Assembly: GCA_002450905.1 (NCBI GenBank)
Contig: DKAT01000022.1
Span: 1 to 64,000 of the forward strand
Reading direction: 5' to 3'
Length of the DNA: 64,000 nt
Source of the DNA: Spirochaetia bacterium UBA6919
GTDB lineage: Bacteria; Spirochaetota; UBA6919
Shown here: piece by piece, positions 61,881-64,000 of the stretch
How the letters are laid out: every line of letters begins with the position of its first letter
How positions within the stretch are numbered: the first letter of the stretch is position 1
Program-made: the position numbers and the translations under genes
Notes under the pieces: model-generated
Told to the model about the DNA's origin: nothing
The model's database searches: none
Seen by the model: only the letters and a program-made list of their open reading frames with translations

Positions 61881-63497
61881 GTGCATAATCAATTGAATCA
61901 ATCCATTTTAAAATGGTTTTTTCTTGTAATGATCTCTCTTAGCTGGTCAATCACGGGTTATTCCAGTTCTGAGGATAATCAAAAGGATTACTCTGAAAGG
62001 GGTTCCAAGATTCGCAAGTCTAAGAAAGTAAAGAATAATCGGGGTGGAGGGATAATCCGCAAAAGAAAATACAAACAGAAAAAGGATTTAACCAATAATA
62101 AAGATTTATTTTTCCGTCTCAATACGAAAAAGACCTTTGAATCTGTAAAGAAACAAAACACCCTTGTATTCTCCATTGGGAATGACAAGTACCAGAGACG
62201 CTCAGGATTTGCACCACTCTATGAATGTTTTAATGATGTCATCCTCTTACGACAGATATTCATCCACTGTGTGAAGATGGATCCAAAAAATATCTTTACC
62301 AATAAGGATTTGACCTTGAGTGAGTTTAAAAAACGCATTCAAATCTTTATCCAAAAAGTAAAATCAAACAAAGAAGCCAATGTTATTATTACTTACAGCG
62401 GACATGGGGATGATGATGGCTCTCTTGTCTTTGTGGATGGGGGTAGATTAAGGCCAGCCGAGTTAAAAGCCCTCGTGAACTCCTTTCAAAATGATACTAC
62501 CCTGATTATCGATGCCTGTTACTCGGGAAATAATGAGGGCCCTAAAGAAATGCTCAAAGGAGTTAAGAAGGATGACTATAAATCTAATTCATCCCGTATT
62601 TACGCCAGTCTTGCTCATTTAACTGCCAAAGAAATCCACTATCGAAATAATAATTTTTTCAAGCACATCTTAAGATTTTATAAAGAAACCCTCGAAATTA
62701 ACCATAAATTTTCAGGAAACGGCTATTTTACAGGAATGATCGGGATGTTTTTTGCGGAATATAAGTTTAAACCCAAGGAAAATATTACTTTCAACGATCT
62801 TGTGTCCTATATAACCAACCGGGGAAAGCAATACGTAGAATACCTTGCCATGATAGGACATGAGAACAAAGAACAGAGAATGTTTGCTCAAATGCGATTA
62901 AACCAACAGCCAAAGATACTTCCTATCCAGGAAAGAGTGACTTTTCTTAATCAGAATCATCAATTTATATTAATTCAAAAGCCCATTGTTCCTCTGGGTC
63001 TTGAACCAGGATTATCCATCGGGGTATTTTTCCCTGTGGGTGATCTGGGGAAGGATTTTAAAAGTCCCGCGATCAATATTAATTTACATCTTGCTTATGA
63101 AATGGATTTTCTTTTAAAACGATTTTATCTTGTATTCAACGCTGGATATCTGAATTTAAGTACCCCCAGCAGTGCCAGTAAACGGGATGTCGGGCTCAAT
63201 ATTATTATCCCTTCCCTGGGTATAAAATATATTCCTGTTCATACGAATATATTTAAATTAACAGTACGGTTAGATGCTGGACCAGCCTTCACCTTTGCAC
63301 GATATGGATCTTTTGGTGCTATCAAAGAAGAAAGTAAGTCCCTAACGGATTTTTATTTTGGTGGGGAGATTGGATTTCAGCTTAAATTATATCGGGATCT
63401 CCATCTGGTGGTACCAGGGAAACTTATTTATATCAAATATCCAGACAGCCCCTTGTATGGAATTTCCACAGGGCTGGGGGTTAATTATTATTTCTAG
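61881..63497 (+). CDS. caspase-like (peptidase C14) exported protein fused to a C-terminal beta-barrel domain
   Basis: A 538-residue protein starting at GTG 61881 after GAGG. A hydrophobic signal segment (LKWFFLVMISLSWSITGYSS, residues 11-30) is followed by a Lys/Arg/Gly-rich linker (SKKVKNNRGGGIIRKRKYKQKK) and a caspase-like fold at about residues 90-320: VFSIGNDKYQRR, catalytic His175 in YSGHGDDDG and Cys213 in DACYSGNN. The spacing His-38-Cys is identical to that of the protein at 25923. Residues 370-538 form a barrel-like domain (LSIGVFFPVGDLG, YLVFNAGYLNLS, LGVNYYF with a terminal Phe). The predicted arrangement is an outer-membrane barrel with a periplasmic or surface protease domain; topology is inference. 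Confidence 0.82.
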   Translation: MHNQLNQSILKWFFLVMISLSWSITGYSSSEDNQKDYSERGSKIRKSKKVKNNRGGGIIRKRKYKQKKDLTNNKDLFFRLNTKKTFESVKKQNTLVFSIGNDKYQRRSGFAPLYECFNDVILLRQIFIHCVKMDPKNIFTNKDLTLSEFKKRIQIFIQKVKSNKEANVIITYSGHGDDDGSLVFVDGGRLRPAELKALVNSFQNDTTLIIDACYSGNNEGPKEMLKGVKKDDYKSNSSRIYASLAHLTAKEIHYRNNNFFKHILRFYKETLEINHKFSGNGYFTGMIGMFFAEYKFKPKENITFNDLVSYITNRGKQYVEYLAMIGHENKEQRMFAQMRLNQQPKILPIQERVTFLNQNHQFILIQKPIVPLGLEPGLSIGVFFPVGDLGKDFKSPAININLHLAYEMDFLLKRFYLVFNAGYLNLSTPSSASKRDVGLNIIIPSLGIKYIPVHTNIFKLTVRLDAGPAFTFARYGSFGAIKEESKSLTDFYFGGEIGFQLKLYRDLHLVVPGKLIYIKYPDSPLYGISTGLGVNYYF

Positions 63498-63563
63498 GAG
63501 GGTGGTGATGGTTGTTAATAGGGTTGGTATGACTTCGCTCAAAGAACAGAGTGGGAGATAGAG

Positions 63564-63584
63564 ATTCTGAATCAAGTTCAGAAT
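63564..63584. repeat. REP-like palindrome upstream of the GIY-YIG gene
   Basis: Arms ATTCTGAA and TTCAGAAT around TCAAG, followed by GACA. The further sequence TCCGTCATTCTGG near 63610 resembles one arm of such elements. Confidence 0.55.
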
Positions 63585-63657
63585 GACAAATAGCGGTTGA
63601 TGGGACTAATCCGTCATTCTGGTGAAGACCTAAATCCAAATAAGAAGGGTGTGTAAT

Positions 63658-63951
63658 ATGTTTGACAAACAACCTGTTGTTTATTTGTTAGCCAGCAAAA
63701 AGAACGGAACTCTGTACATAGGAGTGACTTCCAATCTGATTAAAAGAATCTGGGATCATAAAAATAGTGTAATGGATGATTTTACAAAGAAATACCATGT
63801 TCATCTTCTTGTATGGTATGAAATCCATGAAACGATGGAATCCGCTGTAGCCAAGGAAAAAGTTATGAAAAACTGGAAAAGAGAATGGAAGATTAAAAGA
63901 ATTGAGGAAATGAATCCGGATTGGAAGGATCTTTATTTGTCTATTAGTTAA
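63658..63951 (+). CDS. GIY-YIG nuclease-domain protein
   Basis: A 97-residue stand-alone GIY-YIG domain: VYLLASKKNGTLYIGVTSNLIKRIWDHKN near residue 7 gives the paired motif (VYLL..YIGVT), Arg and the H of DHK. The conserved Glu is in AVAKEKVMKNWKREWKIKRIEEMNPDW near 65. Such small proteins are related to UvrC/SLX1-type nucleases; their role is unknown, and they are often scattered among short palindromic repeats, as here. The start is the ATG at 63658 after AAGGG. Confidence 0.88.
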   Translation: MFDKQPVVYLLASKKNGTLYIGVTSNLIKRIWDHKNSVMDDFTKKYHVHLLVWYEIHETMESAVAKEKVMKNWKREWKIKRIEEMNPDWKDLYLSIS

Positions 63952-63954
63952 TGG

Positions 63955-63974
63955 ATACTGGCTTCCGCCAGTAT
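63955..63974. repeat. REP-like palindrome downstream of the GIY-YIG gene
   Basis: Arms ATACTGGC and GCCAGTAT around TTCC, a perfect 8-base inverted repeat starting 3 bases after the GIY-YIG stop codon, followed by GACGAT. It could also serve as a weak transcription terminator. Confidence 0.55.
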
Positions 63975-64000
63975 GACGATTGGGGGGTTGATCTGTGTGT

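Noticed and set aside
1..64000. tRNA, rRNA, tmRNA or SRP RNA genes
   Set aside because: I saw no cloverleaf with GTTCGA-type loops or rRNA-like blocks in any gene-free stretch.

Overview
This is an AT-rich window from a Gram-negative-type (double-membrane) bacterium. It carries LolA, an OmpA-type protein, lipoproteins and outer-membrane-like barrels, together with peptidoglycan enzymes. Several traits fit a spirochaete or a close relative: a pair of neighbouring phosphofructokinases (one with pyrophosphate-type residues), pyruvate phosphate dikinase, many TPR lipoproteins, a hydrophilic 618-residue protein of a spirochaete-like type, and relaxed lipoboxes. The taxonomic call is inference; no rRNA or other decisive marker lies in the window. 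I found no tRNA, rRNA, CRISPR array or prophage.

Layout. 1-659: the broken right part of an IS1-family element. 683-9914: a membrane protein, asparagine synthetase (asnB), a large unknown protein, then a short run with an SDR enzyme and a sialic/legionaminic acid synthase (neuB), an 11-repeat TPR protein and ssb. 10137-15536: adk, a leucine-rich-repeat protein, a uracil-DNA-glycosylase-like protein, an HtrA protease, a PTS EIIA domain fused to a zinc ribbon, and a HAD nucleotidase. 15523-18529 (minus): tusA and a thiFSGE thiamine thiazole operon. 18768-25843: namZ, two phosphofructokinases, lolA, rimO, pgsA, pgpA. 25923-33926: the most accessory-looking part. It holds a caspase-TPR lipoprotein, a lipoprotein of unknown role, an Imm26-like immunity gene, a frameshifted DUF4259 gene, a block of short palindromic repeats, and an overlapping two-gene unit pairing a MoxR/CbbQ-type AAA+ ATPase with a TraB/TIKI-like predicted hydrolase. 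34125-47830: xerD-like recombinase and ribBA, TPR proteins, mltG, and a three-gene operon of retropepsin-like lipoprotein, inactive-transglutaminase/7TM protein and ATP-grasp ligase; then an NlpC/P60-like hydrolase, an SDR and an OmpA-domain protein. 48017-53807 (minus): ppdK-pabA-dinG, where the DinG helicase carries an N-terminal JAMM domain. 54068-61133: two tandem paralogous outer-membrane-like proteins, cutA, small proteins, a GAF-PAS adenylate cyclase, an ACT protein, a LOG-like protein and hemC. 61881-63974: a second caspase-like protein, this one fused to a predicted beta-barrel, and a GIY-YIG gene between palindromes.

How the genes fit together. Central carbon metabolism is represented by the PPi-type and ATP-type PFKs plus PPDK, which suggests glycolysis with pyrophosphate-sparing options. 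Envelope construction is represented by LolA, PgsA/PgpA, MltG, NamZ, NlpC/P60, OmpA and NeuB. Cofactor synthesis covers thiamine, riboflavin, haem and folate/tryptophan.

Three dispersed intergenic repeat types stand out. A 27-nt palindrome occurs three times and in two copies is followed by a second hairpin of different sequence but preserved pairing. An 11-bp-phased CCCAT repeat occurs at three sites. REP-like palindromes cluster at 30409-30611 and around the GIY-YIG gene. The best candidates for an undescribed system are the AAA+/TraB-like pair (31046-33926) and the two caspase-like envelope proteins, which share the same His-Cys spacing but carry different partner domains.
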